Assembly: GCA_002402945.1 (NCBI GenBank)
Contig: DHGV01000052.1
Location: 64,268-86,988 of the forward strand
Length of the DNA: 22,721 nt
Direction of reading: 5' to 3'
DNA from: Pelotomaculum sp. UBA4789
GTDB lineage: Bacteria; Bacillota; Desulfotomaculia; Desulfotomaculales; Pelotomaculaceae
A model generated the notes under the pieces. That model had not been told where the DNA came from. It was given only the letters and a program-made list of their open reading frames with translations, and ran no database searches. The position numbers were made by a program, and so were the translations under genes. Below, one piece after another: positions 22,709-22,721 of the stretch (positions within the stretch are counted from its first letter, which is position 1; each line of letters opens with the position of its first letter).

Positions 22709-22721
22709 CCGCTTTTTGTAA

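Overview
The window reads as a chromosomal stretch of a low-to-mid GC Gram-positive anaerobe, most likely a Clostridia member of the Peptococcaceae type (Pelotomaculum/Desulfotomaculum relatives). This is inferred from strong Shine-Dalgarno sites, frequent TTG/GTG starts, rubrerythrin, cobalamin and thiamine salvage genes, a TPP-dependent dehydrogenase and dispersed palindromic repeats. No tRNA, rRNA, CRISPR array, IS element or integrase was seen.

Region 1 (1-3690, + strand) is the right end of a restriction-modification or phage-defence locus. It holds the last ~100 codons of an Eco57I-type adenine methyltransferase, whose stop overlaps by one base the start of a 1125-residue protein. That protein combines a GIY-YIG-like domain, a DEAH helicase, a coiled coil and half of an adenine methyltransferase (motifs X and I but no NPPY). 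The methyltransferase may be split between the two polypeptides; this is the most interesting system here. A strong hairpin separates it from region 2.

Region 2 (3906-5771, - strand) is a decayed cobalamin locus: an intact cobyrinate a,c-diamide synthase preceded by an in-frame deletion remnant joining a piece of CbiQ to the C-terminal half of CbiO.

Region 3 (5888-11611, + strand) concerns thiamine. E1 alpha and beta of a TPP-dependent 2-oxoacid or acetoin dehydrogenase come first, without E2/E3. A well-formed promoter, a TPP riboswitch and a perfect 13-bp hairpin follow. They lead a five-gene operon: a thiamine-binding MTH1187-family protein, permease, ThiY-like lipoprotein, ATPase and thiamine pyrophosphokinase. 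The operon would import a thiamine precursor and finish TPP, the cofactor of the enzyme next door.

Region 4 (11619-12948, - strand) holds a Sir2 deacylase followed by a small unknown protein. Region 5 (13103-15907, + strand) is a second NitT/TauT-type ABC importer of unknown substrate plus a small cupin.

Region 6 (15933-22721) is a mixed set of mostly single-gene units: a gamma-glutamylcyclotransferase-like protein, rubrerythrin, a YkgJ-type cysteine-cluster protein, a 424-residue coiled-coil protein whose C-terminal part resembles a conserved region of restriction-system/DUF4236 proteins, a divergent stand-alone TrpF-like protein, a 408-bp gap packed with palindromic repeats, an MFS transporter, an HDAC-family deacetylase and, at the right edge, a TIGR04076-like ORF that ends early.
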